Shown: one piece after another, positions 1 to 5,190 of the stretch
Position numbering within the stretch: the stretch's first letter is position 1
Layout: each line of letters begins with the position of its first letter
Program-made: the position numbers and the translations under genes
Assembly: GCA_025966335.1 (NCBI GenBank)
Contig: JAICRS010000220.1
Span: 1 to 5,190 of the forward strand
Direction: 5' to 3'
From: Nocardioidaceae bacterium
GTDB taxonomy: Bacteria; Actinomycetota; Actinomycetes; Propionibacteriales; Nocardioidaceae
DNA length: 5,190 bases
Notes under the pieces: model-generated
The model's database searches: none
The model's input: only the letters and a program-made list of their open reading frames with translations
Told to the model about the DNA's origin: nothing

Positions 1-157
1 CGGTCCCGTCGACGACCCGGTCCACCTCCACGTCGACCGCCGCTCCCGGGCCCACGGCGACGATCCGGTTGCCGTCCACGACGACGTGCCCGTCGACGTA
101 CTCGCTGCCCGCCGCGTCGACGGTGGCGACCGCGCAGCCGCGGATCAGCGTCCTCAT
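1..157 (-). CDS. Amidohydrolase, probable 8-oxoguanine deaminase (N-terminal fragment)
   Basis: Only the first 52 residues are visible; the gene runs off the left edge. Translation begins MRTLIRGCAVATVD and continues through GHVVVDGNRIVAVGPG to RVVDGT. This is the N-terminal beta-sandwich typical of the cytosine deaminase/chlorohydrolase group of metal-dependent amidohydrolases; the metal-binding HxH motif would follow beyond the edge. The closest pattern I recall is actinobacterial 8-oxoguanine deaminase, which releases ammonia from 8-oxoguanine to give urate. That fits a urate-degradation operon, but the family assignment rests on memory of N-termini and on context. A guanine deaminase or another aminohydrolase of this group is possible. 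The ATG overlaps the xdhC stop as ATGA (157-154). I see no strong Shine-Dalgarno sequence before it, so translation probably depends on coupling to xdhC. Amidohydrolase membership is fairly sure; the substrate is inferred. Confidence 0.72.
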   Translation of the reverse strand, partial: MRTLIRGCAVATVDAAGSEYVDGHVVVDGNRIVAVGPGAAVDVEVDRVVDGT

Positions 158-669
158 GCCGAACCCGTCGAGTTGTCAGGCCCTGTGTCCGCCCGGGCGG
201 TCGCACGCCCTGACAAGTCGGCGGCGAGCCGGACCGCGTCGAGGATCTTCTCGTAGCCCGTGCACCGGCACAGGTTCCCGGCCAGCGCCTCGCGGATGTC
301 GGCGTCGGTCGGGTCGGGGTCACGTTGCAGGAGGTCGTGTGCGGCGACCACGAGGCCGGGCGTGCAGAACCCGCACTGCACCGCGCCCGCGGTCACGAAC
401 GCCTCCTGCACCGGGTCGAGCCGCTCGCCCTCCGCCAGTCCCTCGACGGTGACCACCTCGCGCCCCTCGGCCTGGCCCGCGGCGACCAGGCAGGAGCACA
501 CCGGCACCCCATCGAGGTAGACGGTGCACGACCCGCATTCCCCTTGTTCACAAGCGTTCTTGGCACCCGGCAGGCCCAGCCGTTCCCGCAGCACGTAGAG
601 CAGGCTCTCCCCCGGCCACACGTCGTCGGCGGTGCGCGTCTCGCCGTTGACCCGGCAGCTCATCCTCAT
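154..669 (-). CDS. xdhC: Xanthine dehydrogenase-type [2Fe-2S] subunit
   Basis: The small iron-sulfur subunit (171 residues) of a three-subunit molybdenum hydroxylase passes electrons from the molybdopterin site to FAD. All eight cluster cysteines are present. The N-terminal plant-ferredoxin-like domain has C40, C45, C48 and C60 (CEQGECGSC, then C60). The C-terminal helical domain has C99 and C102 (CGFC) and C134 and C136 (CRC). Length matches the family. The frame is open farther upstream to 708, but I chose ATG 669 because it overlaps the xdhB stop as ATGA and has an AGGAGGT site 6 bases upstream; a second ATG at 663 is less well spaced. The family also serves CO dehydrogenase and other aromatic or aldehyde hydroxylases. 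The xanthine assignment comes mainly from the neighbouring urate genes. The last ~20 residues (after about 152) are a polar tail without recognised function. Confidence 0.93.
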   Translation of the reverse strand: MRMSCRVNGETRTADDVWPGESLLYVLRERLGLPGAKNACEQGECGSCTVYLDGVPVCSCLVAAGQAEGREVVTVEGLAEGERLDPVQEAFVTAGAVQCGFCTPGLVVAAHDLLQRDPDPTDADIREALAGNLCRCTGYEKILDAVRLAADLSGRATARADTGPDNSTGSA

Positions 670-1550
670 CCCGCGACCTCCTGGTCGTCGTCCCGGAGCT
701 CGTCCCACGCCCAGGTCAGCGTGCGCCGGGCCATCACCGCGAGCGCGTGCCGTCGGTAGTCGGCGGTGCCGCGTACGTCGTCGATCGGGCTGGCCGCTTC
801 CGCGACGAGCTCCCCGAACCGGCGTACGACGGACGTGGCCGGATGTTCCCGCGACTCCCAGCAGCCGGCCGTCTCGAGCGCGTCCGCGAGGTACTCCTCG
901 GCCTCGAGGGCGCGACGCGGTGTCGGGGCGGCCGAGCCCACGCCGGTCCCCACCCGCCGCTCCGAAGGGTCCAGCGCCAATGCGAAGGAGGTCACCGCGA
1001 TCACCATCGCGTTGCGGGTGCCGATCTTGGAGAACTGCTCCGGTCCCGTCGCGGCGGGCACGTGCACGGCGCGGATCAGCTCGTCGGGCTCCAGGGCGCT
1101 GCGCTTCACGCCGGTGAAGAACTCGTGCACCGGGATCCGCCGACTGCCGCGCACGGAGGCCACCTCGACGACGGCGCGGGACGCGAGCAGCGGCGGGTGC
1201 GCGTCACCGGCCGGGGAGGCCGAGCCGAGGTTCCCACCGACGGTGCCGCGATTGCGGATCTGCGGCGACCCGACCGTGCGGGAGGCCATCGCCAGCCCGG
1301 GCAGGAGCTGTCCCAGGTCGGCGATCACCTCGGCGTAGGTGACGCCCGCGCCCAGCGCCACCGTCCCCGAGTCGACCGACCAGATGCGGAGCTCGTCGAC
1401 CCGGGTCAGGTCCAGCAGCCCGGTCGGCCGGCGGCGGTCGAAGTTCATCTCCACCATCACGTCGGTGCCTCCGGCGATCGGCAGCAGCTCCGGGTCGGCG
1501 GCCTTGGCCGCGAGCGCGTCGGCCCAGGTGGTGGGCTGCACCATCTCCAT
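666..1550 (-). CDS. xdhB: Xanthine dehydrogenase-type FAD-binding subunit
   Basis: This is the medium FAD subunit (294 residues) of a molybdenum hydroxylase. It takes electrons from the [2Fe-2S] subunit and hands them to NAD+ or another acceptor. The two flavin-binding signatures are visible: IAGGTD at residues 25-30, and IRNRGTVGGNLGSASPAGD at 98-116. The C-terminal CO-dehydrogenase-flavoprotein-like domain includes SPIDDVRGTADYRR around 254-267. Length fits the stand-alone FAD subunit, unlike eukaryotic xanthine dehydrogenase, where the domains are fused. The start ATG at 1550 lies 6 bases after the uox stop, with a weak GGTAGG site overlapping that stop. An alternative ATG sits two codons later at 1544. 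The 3' end overlaps xdhC by ATGA, consistent with equal production of the two subunits. Substrate assignment to hypoxanthine/xanthine comes from the operon; the family is also used for other substrates. Confidence 0.92.
   Translation of the reverse strand: MEMVQPTTWADALAAKAADPELLPIAGGTDVMVEMNFDRRRPTGLLDLTRVDELRIWSVDSGTVALGAGVTYAEVIADLGQLLPGLAMASRTVGSPQIRNRGTVGGNLGSASPAGDAHPPLLASRAVVEVASVRGSRRIPVHEFFTGVKRSALEPDELIRAVHVPAATGPEQFSKIGTRNAMVIAVTSFALALDPSERRVGTGVGSAAPTPRRALEAEEYLADALETAGCWESREHPATSVVRRFGELVAEAASPIDDVRGTADYRRHALAVMARRTLTWAWDELRDDDQEVAG
676..682 (-). promoter_or_regulatory. Ribosome binding site of xdhC
   Basis: AGGAGGT on the minus strand ends 6 bases before ATG 669, ideal spacing. 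It lies inside the 3' end of xdhB and favours ATG 669 over the second ATG at 663 and over the longer open frame reaching 708. Confidence 0.75.
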
Positions 1551-1556
1551 CGCTGC

Positions 1557-2429
1557 CTACCAGGCCTCGGGGGCGGCGGTCGCGTCGTCGCGCAGCAGGG
1601 TGCCCTCGATCAGGCCGTAGGGCCGGTCGTCGACGTGGAACACCTCACCGGGGTTGTCCAGCCCGAACGGCGACAGGTCGACCAGGAAGTGGTGCCGGTT
1701 CGGCAGCGACAGCCGCACCTCGGCCACTCCCTCACACGCCTCGAGCAGCCGCTCGCCCATCGCGTAGAGGGTCTGCTGCAAGGACCTGCTGTAGGTGTCG
1801 GCGAACGCCTCGACCACGGCGGTGCGCGCGGTCTCGAACGACTTCGCCCAGTCCACCTCGGTCGAGCCGTGCCGCCACTGCGCGTTCACCGAGGTGCACA
1901 GGATCCGGTCGTCCGCCTCGGCGAGGGTGGTGTACCGGTCGCGCAGGAAGCCGGTGAACTCCGAGTCGGTCGAGCTGAGCAGGACCAGGTCGGTGATCCC
2001 GGACCGGACCCATTCGCCACGTCCGTCGTACGTCACCGTCGTCGTTCTCCCCTCGGCACCGGTCTGGGTGAACGAGTGTGGCGCCGGCCGGCCGGCGAGG
2101 GTGACGCGCTGCCAGGGGGACTCCTCGACGTGCACCCGCGCGCGGTGAATGGTCGGCTGCGCGTCGACGAAGTGCCGCGCGAGCCGCAGCGCGAAGTCCT
2201 CGATCTCGCCGACCCCGTGCTCGCGGGCGAACGCGTAGACGGTGTTCTTCTGACTGTCCGTGGGCAGCACACCCGCGTTGTCGCCGTCGAGGTGCGTCGC
2301 GGCCAGGTCACCGGCCAGTGTCACGCTCACGTTCAGGTCGTGCAGCACATGGCTCGCGGCGTCCCGGTCCACCTTCATCAGCCGGATCTGCGCCTTGCCG
2401 TACTGGTTGTCCCCGAGCACCACGCCCAT
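1557..2429 (-). CDS. uox: Urate oxidase (uricase)
   Basis: This cofactor-free enzyme oxidises urate with O2 to 5-hydroxyisourate and H2O2. The 290-residue protein shows both tandem T-fold units. Residues matching the well-studied fungal uricase are K12 (in QYGKAQ) and T57 (PTDSQKNT) of the catalytic relay, and H246 in PNRHHF with N244. F158 (SEF), R175 (DRIL) and Q219 (LQQT) match the substrate-binding positions. DRPYGLIEGT near 267-276 is a conserved late motif. Compared with Arthrobacter uricase as I remember it (about 302 residues), it is slightly shorter at both ends, with no sign of damage. The open frame extends 63 codons upstream, but that stretch is a shadow of uraH. ATG 2429 begins the conserved N-terminus (VVLGDNQYGKA) and has a GGGGGAG site 5 bases upstream. 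Only one base separates it from the uraH stop. The enzyme is a homotetramer in known members. Confidence 0.97.
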   Translation of the reverse strand: MGVVLGDNQYGKAQIRLMKVDRDAASHVLHDLNVSVTLAGDLAATHLDGDNAGVLPTDSQKNTVYAFAREHGVGEIEDFALRLARHFVDAQPTIHRARVHVEESPWQRVTLAGRPAPHSFTQTGAEGRTTTVTYDGRGEWVRSGITDLVLLSSTDSEFTGFLRDRYTTLAEADDRILCTSVNAQWRHGSTEVDWAKSFETARTAVVEAFADTYSRSLQQTLYAMGERLLEACEGVAEVRLSLPNRHHFLVDLSPFGLDNPGEVFHVDDRPYGLIEGTLLRDDATAAPEAW

Positions 2430-2430
2430 G

Positions 2431-2766
2431 TCAGCTCCCCCGGTAGGTCGTGTAGGAGTACGGCCCGAGCAGCAGCGGCACGTGGTGGTGCCGTTCGTCG
2501 TCGGTGACCACGAAGACGACCACCACCTCCGGGTAGAACGTCGCGCGGCCCTGGCCGTCGAAGTAGTCGCCGGTGCCGAACACCAGCCGGTGCGTGCCAC
2601 GGTCGAGCCGCACGTCATCGGGCCACTCGGTGACCCGGCCGTCGTCGTCGGTCATCGCCTCCGCGACCCGCTGCCACGTGTCCGTGTCCAGCCGCTCCCA
2701 GCGCACCCGCACCCCGCTCGCAGGAACCCCGCGGACGCTGTCGAGGACGTGGCTGGACAGGGTCAC
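2431..2766 (-). CDS. uraH: 5-hydroxyisourate hydrolase (transthyretin-like)
   Basis: The enzyme hydrolyses 5-hydroxyisourate, the unstable urate oxidase product, to OHCU. The 111-residue protein is the right length for the transthyretin-related family. The signature residues are present: H6 in LSSHVLD, R44 in GRVTEW, H95 in HHHVPLLL, and the family-defining C-terminal YRGS (108-111), which separates these hydrolases from true transthyretins. No signal peptide is visible, so it should be cytoplasmic and act next to urate oxidase. Translation starts at GTG 2766, which overlaps the uraD stop as GTGA (2766-2763). The preceding GGTGAG is only a weak ribosome binding site, so reinitiation after uraD is likely. 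Known members are homotetramers with active sites at the dimer interface. Identification is firm. Confidence 0.96.
   Translation of the reverse strand: MTLSSHVLDSVRGVPASGVRVRWERLDTDTWQRVAEAMTDDDGRVTEWPDDVRLDRGTHRLVFGTGDYFDGQGRATFYPEVVVVFVVTDDERHHHVPLLLGPYSYTTYRGS
2435..2442 (-). promoter_or_regulatory. Ribosome binding site of uox
   Basis: CGGGGGAG on the minus strand lies 5 bases before ATG 2429, within the last codons of uraH. It supports the short 290-residue urate oxidase over the upstream-extended frame. Confidence 0.6.
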
Positions 2767-3290
2767 GCGCTCACCAGCTTCACCAGCCGGAGGCGGACGA
2801 TCTCGGCAAGCTCGTCGCGTACGACGGAGCGCTCGGTCGTCTCGTCGTGGGCAAGACGTGCCTGCAGCGCGTCGTACATCTCCTGCGCGGACCGGCCCGC
2901 GGCCCGGATCAGGAAGACGTGTCCGAACCGCTCCTCGTAGGCCCGGTTGCCCTCGGCGAGGCGCGCCTGCAGGTCGTCGTCGGCGGTGAGGGCTCCGGCC
3001 TGCTCGGTGCGCGACCAGGCGTCCTCGCGGCCGACGCCGAGCCGGCGTTCCCCGATCCGCGGATGCGCGTCGAGTGCCTGCTGGAGGGCGTCGTCGTCCA
3101 TCGCCATCACCGCGGCCTCACCGGCGTCGAGGAGCCGGTCGAGCGTGCCGAACGGGCGGTGCGCGAGCATCGTCTGCACCCACTCCTCGGCGGCACAACA
3201 GGTGCGCAGCTCGGCGACGGCGCGGGCGTCCTCGAGCTCGTCGAGCCACGCGACCGACGGCCCGGTCACCTCGCTGTGCGGTTGCTGCAT
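2763..3290 (-). CDS. uraD: 2-oxo-4-hydroxy-4-carboxy-5-ureidoimidazoline decarboxylase
   Basis: OHCU decarboxylase carries out the stereospecific step giving S-(+)-allantoin, after urate oxidase and UraH. The 175-residue all-helical protein has the family motifs: HPRIGE at 76-81, with H76 the presumed catalytic histidine; S93...E96-Q97 (SRTEQ); and NRAYEERFGHVFLI at 115-128 followed by AAGRS (130-134). These are in normal order, and the length is usual for stand-alone bacterial forms; in Bacillus the domain is fused to uricase. The frame is open upstream to a GTG at 3320, which would add ten residues. I chose ATG 3290 because AAGGAGGG (3301-3294) sits just before it, and because the extension would run through the palindrome in the gap. 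The gene follows alc by 55 bases and overlaps uraH by GTGA. Confidence 0.95.
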   Translation of the reverse strand: MQQPHSEVTGPSVAWLDELEDARAVAELRTCCAAEEWVQTMLAHRPFGTLDRLLDAGEAAVMAMDDDALQQALDAHPRIGERRLGVGREDAWSRTEQAGALTADDDLQARLAEGNRAYEERFGHVFLIRAAGRSAQEMYDALQARLAHDETTERSVVRDELAEIVRLRLVKLVSA

Positions 3291-3293
3291 CAG

Positions 3294-3301
3294 CCCTCCT
3301 T
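3294..3301 (-). promoter_or_regulatory. Ribosome binding site of uraD
   Basis: Read on the minus strand, AAGGAGGG lies three bases before ATG 3290; the AGGAG core is 5 bases away. It is one of the strongest Shine-Dalgarno matches in the window and decides the uraD start against the upstream GTG at 3320. It also suggests that uraD, the only gene not tightly coupled to its upstream neighbour, is initiated independently. Confidence 0.8.
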
Positions 3302-3308
3302 GGCACAA

Positions 3309-3318
3309 GGTGTACACC
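3309..3318. promoter_or_regulatory. Perfect 10-bp palindrome in the alc-uraD gap, possible operator
   Basis: GGTGTACACC is its own reverse complement and sits in the middle of the only noncoding gap (3291-3345), about 19 bases upstream of the uraD ATG. A site for a dimeric regulator is possible. No convincing -10/-35 pair is visible around it, and a 10-bp palindrome is expected a few times by chance in 5 kb, so the regulatory role is only a suggestion. The rest of the gap holds the uraD ribosome binding site and the near-palindrome CCCGGTCGGG (3321-3330). I see no terminator hairpin followed by a T-run. Confidence 0.3.
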
Positions 3319-3345
3319 ACCCCGGTCGGGCGGCGCAGCGGTTTG

Positions 3346-4359
3346 CTAGCGCGGGCGAGTCGCCCGGAACCGGTCCTGCAGCGCGGTCATCGCCTCCCCG
3401 GTCAGCTCGCCGTGCACGCGCAGCCGGGACAGCCCGCCGTCGGGGTAGACGTCGAGCCGGACCTGGTTCACCGGCTCATCCGCGACGACCGGGAAGTGGT
3501 GGCGCAGGTCTGGTTGTACCCGGGTGCGAGGCACCAGCTCGACCCAGTCGGCGCCGTCCCCGTCGGAGCGCAGACCCGCCACCCGCACCCAGCCCGGGGC
3601 GTTGCCGACGAAGCAGGAGGTGTCCACGACGACCCGCCGTACGACTCCCGCGCCGGCCAGCCGGACGGTGACGAAGTCGTTCCCGTCGTCGCGGCGCCGC
3701 GCGTTCTCCCAGCCCTCCCCCATGTGCCGTGCCCGGCCCGGCAGCAGCAGGTTGCGTGCGGAGCTGTAGAACATGTCCGAGCAGGCGACCACGTCGCCGC
3801 CGTTCTCCAGCGCGGCCAGGTCGACCGTGCCGGTGAGCAGGCCCGGGTCGGGCACCGGTTCGCCGTGCACCCGGAACCGGGCGACGCCGCCGTCGGGGTA
3901 GATCGTGAGCCGGACGTGGGTGAACCGGTGCGGGTCCTCGACCGGGAACGCGTTCGCACTGTCCCCCTTCACCGGCGACCTCGGGACCAGCGTCGTCCAG
4001 GTGCCGTCCAGGACCTCCTCGACCGAGGGGTGTCCGTCGAACGCGGCAGCTTCGACCGAGACCTCGGGTGGGTGGTTGCCGGTGAACCAGGCGGTGTCGA
4101 CGACCACCCCGTGCACCACGCCGGGCACCCCCAGCCGGACGACCGCGTGGTCGTTGCCCGGTTCGCGCCTGCGACGGGTCTCCCACCCGTCGTACACCTT
4201 GCCGCGCGGGCCGAACTCGGCCGGGTCGAAGACCGCCGGCAACGGCTTGATCAGGTTCTCCCGGGCCGCGAACAGCTCGTCGTTCGCGTGCACCACGCTG
4301 CCGCCCAGCGCTCGTGACGCCAGGTCGGGCAGCTCGGTGAATCCGGATGTCGCGCTCAT
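3346..4359 (-). CDS. alc: Allantoicase (allantoate amidinohydrolase)
   Basis: The enzyme splits allantoate into S-ureidoglycolate and urea, the step after allantoinase. The 337-residue protein consists of two homologous allantoicase repeats of the jelly-roll type. Repeat 1 (about 17-169) carries GWETRRRREPGND (58-70), VVDTAWFTGNHP (87-98) and YPDGGVARFRVHGE (154-167). Repeat 2 (about 184-320) carries the matching GWENARRRDDGND (216-228), VVDTSCFVGNAP (244-255) and YPDGGLSRLRVHGE (305-318). Length is as expected for bacterial allantoicase. The frame stays open upstream to 5004, but that part is a shadow of allB. ATG 4359 overlaps the allB stop as ATGA, has GAGGAGG three bases before it, and starts the conserved FTELPDLASRALGG...HANDELFA region. 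Its presence implies urea release rather than the ammonia-releasing allantoate amidohydrolase route, so a urease or urea export would be expected elsewhere in the genome. Confidence 0.96.
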   Translation of the reverse strand: MSATSGFTELPDLASRALGGSVVHANDELFAARENLIKPLPAVFDPAEFGPRGKVYDGWETRRRREPGNDHAVVRLGVPGVVHGVVVDTAWFTGNHPPEVSVEAAAFDGHPSVEEVLDGTWTTLVPRSPVKGDSANAFPVEDPHRFTHVRLTIYPDGGVARFRVHGEPVPDPGLLTGTVDLAALENGGDVVACSDMFYSSARNLLLPGRARHMGEGWENARRRDDGNDFVTVRLAGAGVVRRVVVDTSCFVGNAPGWVRVAGLRSDGDGADWVELVPRTRVQPDLRHHFPVVADEPVNQVRLDVYPDGGLSRLRVHGELTGEAMTALQDRFRATRPR

Positions 4360-5190
4360 GGTCCTCCTCGTCTCAGCAGGCGTCCGCGAGCCGGCTCGCT
4401 CGGGTCGATCCGGTGGCCGGCGAGCCACGTCTCGCGGACCACTCCGCGCAACCGGTGGCCGGCGTACGGCGTGACCGGGTTCCTGTGCTGGAGCGCCGCC
4501 GCGTCCACCACGAAGGTCTCGTCGGGAGCCACCACGCAGAAGTCCGCGGCGCCGCCGAGCCCGATCCAGCCCTTGCGACCGAGACCGGCCCGGGCCGCCG
4601 GCGCGCCGGCCATCCAGCGGGCGACGTCGACGAGCGTGTGACCGCGGGCGCTCGCCTCGGTCCACAGCACCGGCAACCCGATCTGCAGCGAGCTGATCCC
4701 GCCCCAGGCCTCGTCGAACCGGCCGGTGTCGAGGCACTTGAGGTCCGCGGTGCACGGCGAGTGGTCGGAGACCACCATGTCGATGGTCCGCGCCGCCAGC
4801 CCCTCCCACAGTCCGCGCCGGTTGTTCTCGTCGCGGATCGGCGGGCAGCACTTGAACGCGGTGGCCCCCGCGGCGATGTGCTCCGCGGCGAGGGTGAGGT
4901 AGTGCGGGCAGGTCTCCGCGGTCACCGGCAGGCCCTCGGCCCGCGCCGCCTGGAGCAGCGGCAGGGATCGGGCGCTGGAGAGGTGCACGATGTGCACGCG
5001 GCAACCGGTGCGGCGGGCCGTCTCGATCACGGTCTCCACCGCGGAGACTTCCGCGGAGTCCGGGCGCGAGTCGAGGAAGCCGCGGTAGCTGGTGCCGGCC
5101 GGCACCGGGCGGACCGCGTCGGGGTCCTCGGCGTGCACCAGCAGGAGACCACCGAAGCCGGCGACCCGGGCCATCACCTGCTCGAGCTGC
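4356..5190 (-). CDS. allB: Allantoinase (C-terminal 277 residues; 5' end outside window)
   Basis: Allantoinase opens the hydantoin ring of allantoin to give allantoate. The gene enters from the right edge without a start; the visible part is about 60% of a usual ~450-residue enzyme. Metal ligands of the dihydroorotase/allantoinase amidohydrolase family are visible: the histidine of LLLVHAED (codon 5135-5133), the second histidine of VHIVHLSS (4985-4983), and the aspartate of SDHSPC (4766-4764). The gaps between the second and third of these (73 residues) equal those of E. coli AllB as I remember it (H242 to D315). ETCPHYL and KCCPPIRDENNR are family motifs of allantoinases. The HxH pair and carboxylated lysine lie beyond the edge. 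An in-frame GTG at 5177 is internal, since coding continues upstream of it. The stop overlaps the alc start. Dihydroorotase or hydantoinase is unlikely, given the motifs and the neighbours. Confidence 0.95.
   Translation of the reverse strand, partial: QLEQVMARVAGFGGLLLVHAEDPDAVRPVPAGTSYRGFLDSRPDSAEVSAVETVIETARRTGCRVHIVHLSSARSLPLLQAARAEGLPVTAETCPHYLTLAAEHIAAGATAFKCCPPIRDENNRRGLWEGLAARTIDMVVSDHSPCTADLKCLDTGRFDEAWGGISSLQIGLPVLWTEASARGHTLVDVARWMAGAPAARAGLGRKGWIGLGGAADFCVVAPDETFVVDAAALQHRNPVTPYAGHRLRGVVRETWLAGHRIDPSEPARGRLLRRGGP
4363..4369 (-). promoter_or_regulatory. Ribosome binding site of alc
   Basis: GAGGAGG on the minus strand lies three bases before ATG 4359, inside the end of allB. Spacing is short but the match is strong. 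Together with the ATGA overlap it fixes the allantoicase start. Confidence 0.65.

Noticed and set aside
747..2507. Long plus-strand open frame of 586 codons
   Set aside because: It runs antisense across xdhB and uox, both unmistakable on the minus strand. Its translation is rich in R, G, H, V and P with no domain, as expected of a shadow frame in high-GC DNA.
2430..2618. 63-codon upstream extension of urate oxidase
   Set aside because: It overlaps uraH in another frame, has shadow composition (Ser/Thr/Arg-rich) and no family similarity; ATG 2429 fits conserved uricases.
3291..3320. GTG 3320 as the uraD start
   Set aside because: It lacks a good ribosome binding site, while ATG 3290 is directly preceded by AAGGAGGG.
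3321..3330. CCCGGTCGGG as a terminator hairpin or second operator
   Set aside because: A 4-bp stem around a 2-base loop cannot form a stable hairpin, there is no T-run, and such short GC inverted repeats are common in this composition.
2947..4317. Plus-strand open frame of 456 codons
   Set aside because: It is antisense to uraD and alc, spans their intergenic gap, has biased low-complexity composition and no recognisable motif.
4360..5004. Possible 215-residue N-terminal extension of allantoicase
   Set aside because: This region codes for allantoinase in another frame. The extension is Arg/Gly/Pro-rich, and the ATG at 4359 has a ribosome binding site and begins the conserved allantoicase N-terminus.
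1..5190. An undescribed defence, mobile or RNA-based system
   Set aside because: Every gene in the window belongs to a recognised purine-catabolism family, coding is continuous, and there are no integrases, transposases, arrays or sizeable structured noncoding regions.

Overview
The window is a dense, high-GC (roughly 70% by eye) actinobacterial segment. All genes lie on the minus strand and form a purine-degradation operon. The strong GC bias at third codon positions, the ATGA/GTGA overlaps, the GTG start and the stand-alone urate oxidase, HIU hydrolase and OHCU decarboxylase all suggest an actinomycete. A Pseudonocardiaceae-like organism is plausible, but the sequence alone does not prove it.

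In transcription order (right to left): allantoinase (allB, 5' end beyond the right edge, 5190-4356), allantoicase (alc, 4359-3346), a 55-bp gap, OHCU decarboxylase (uraD, 3290-2763), 5-hydroxyisourate hydrolase (uraH, 2766-2431), urate oxidase (uox, 2429-1557), xanthine dehydrogenase FAD subunit (xdhB, 1550-666), xanthine dehydrogenase [2Fe-2S] subunit (xdhC, 669-154), and the first 52 residues of an amidohydrolase (157-1) that most resembles 8-oxoguanine deaminase. Every junction except alc/uraD is a 4-base overlap or a gap of at most 6 bases. One polycistronic message with translational coupling is therefore likely.

Together the genes give an almost complete oxidative purine route. Xanthine dehydrogenase (hypoxanthine/xanthine to urate) and probably 8-oxoguanine deaminase (8-oxoguanine to urate) feed urate oxidase. 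UraH and UraD then convert its unstable products to S-allantoin. AllB opens the ring to allantoate, and Alc splits allantoate into ureidoglycolate and urea. The molybdopterin-binding xanthine dehydrogenase subunit, any transporter and any regulator are not in the window; the large subunit may lie beyond the left edge.

Coding density is close to complete. The only noncoding stretch of note is the 55-bp alc-uraD gap, which holds the uraD ribosome binding site and a perfect 10-bp palindrome. I see no RNA gene, mobile element, CRISPR array or clear terminator. The long plus-strand open frames are shadows of the minus-strand genes. I found no undescribed system; the points worth a second look are the amidohydrolase coupled to the dehydrogenase genes, the gap palindrome, and the near-reverse gene order.
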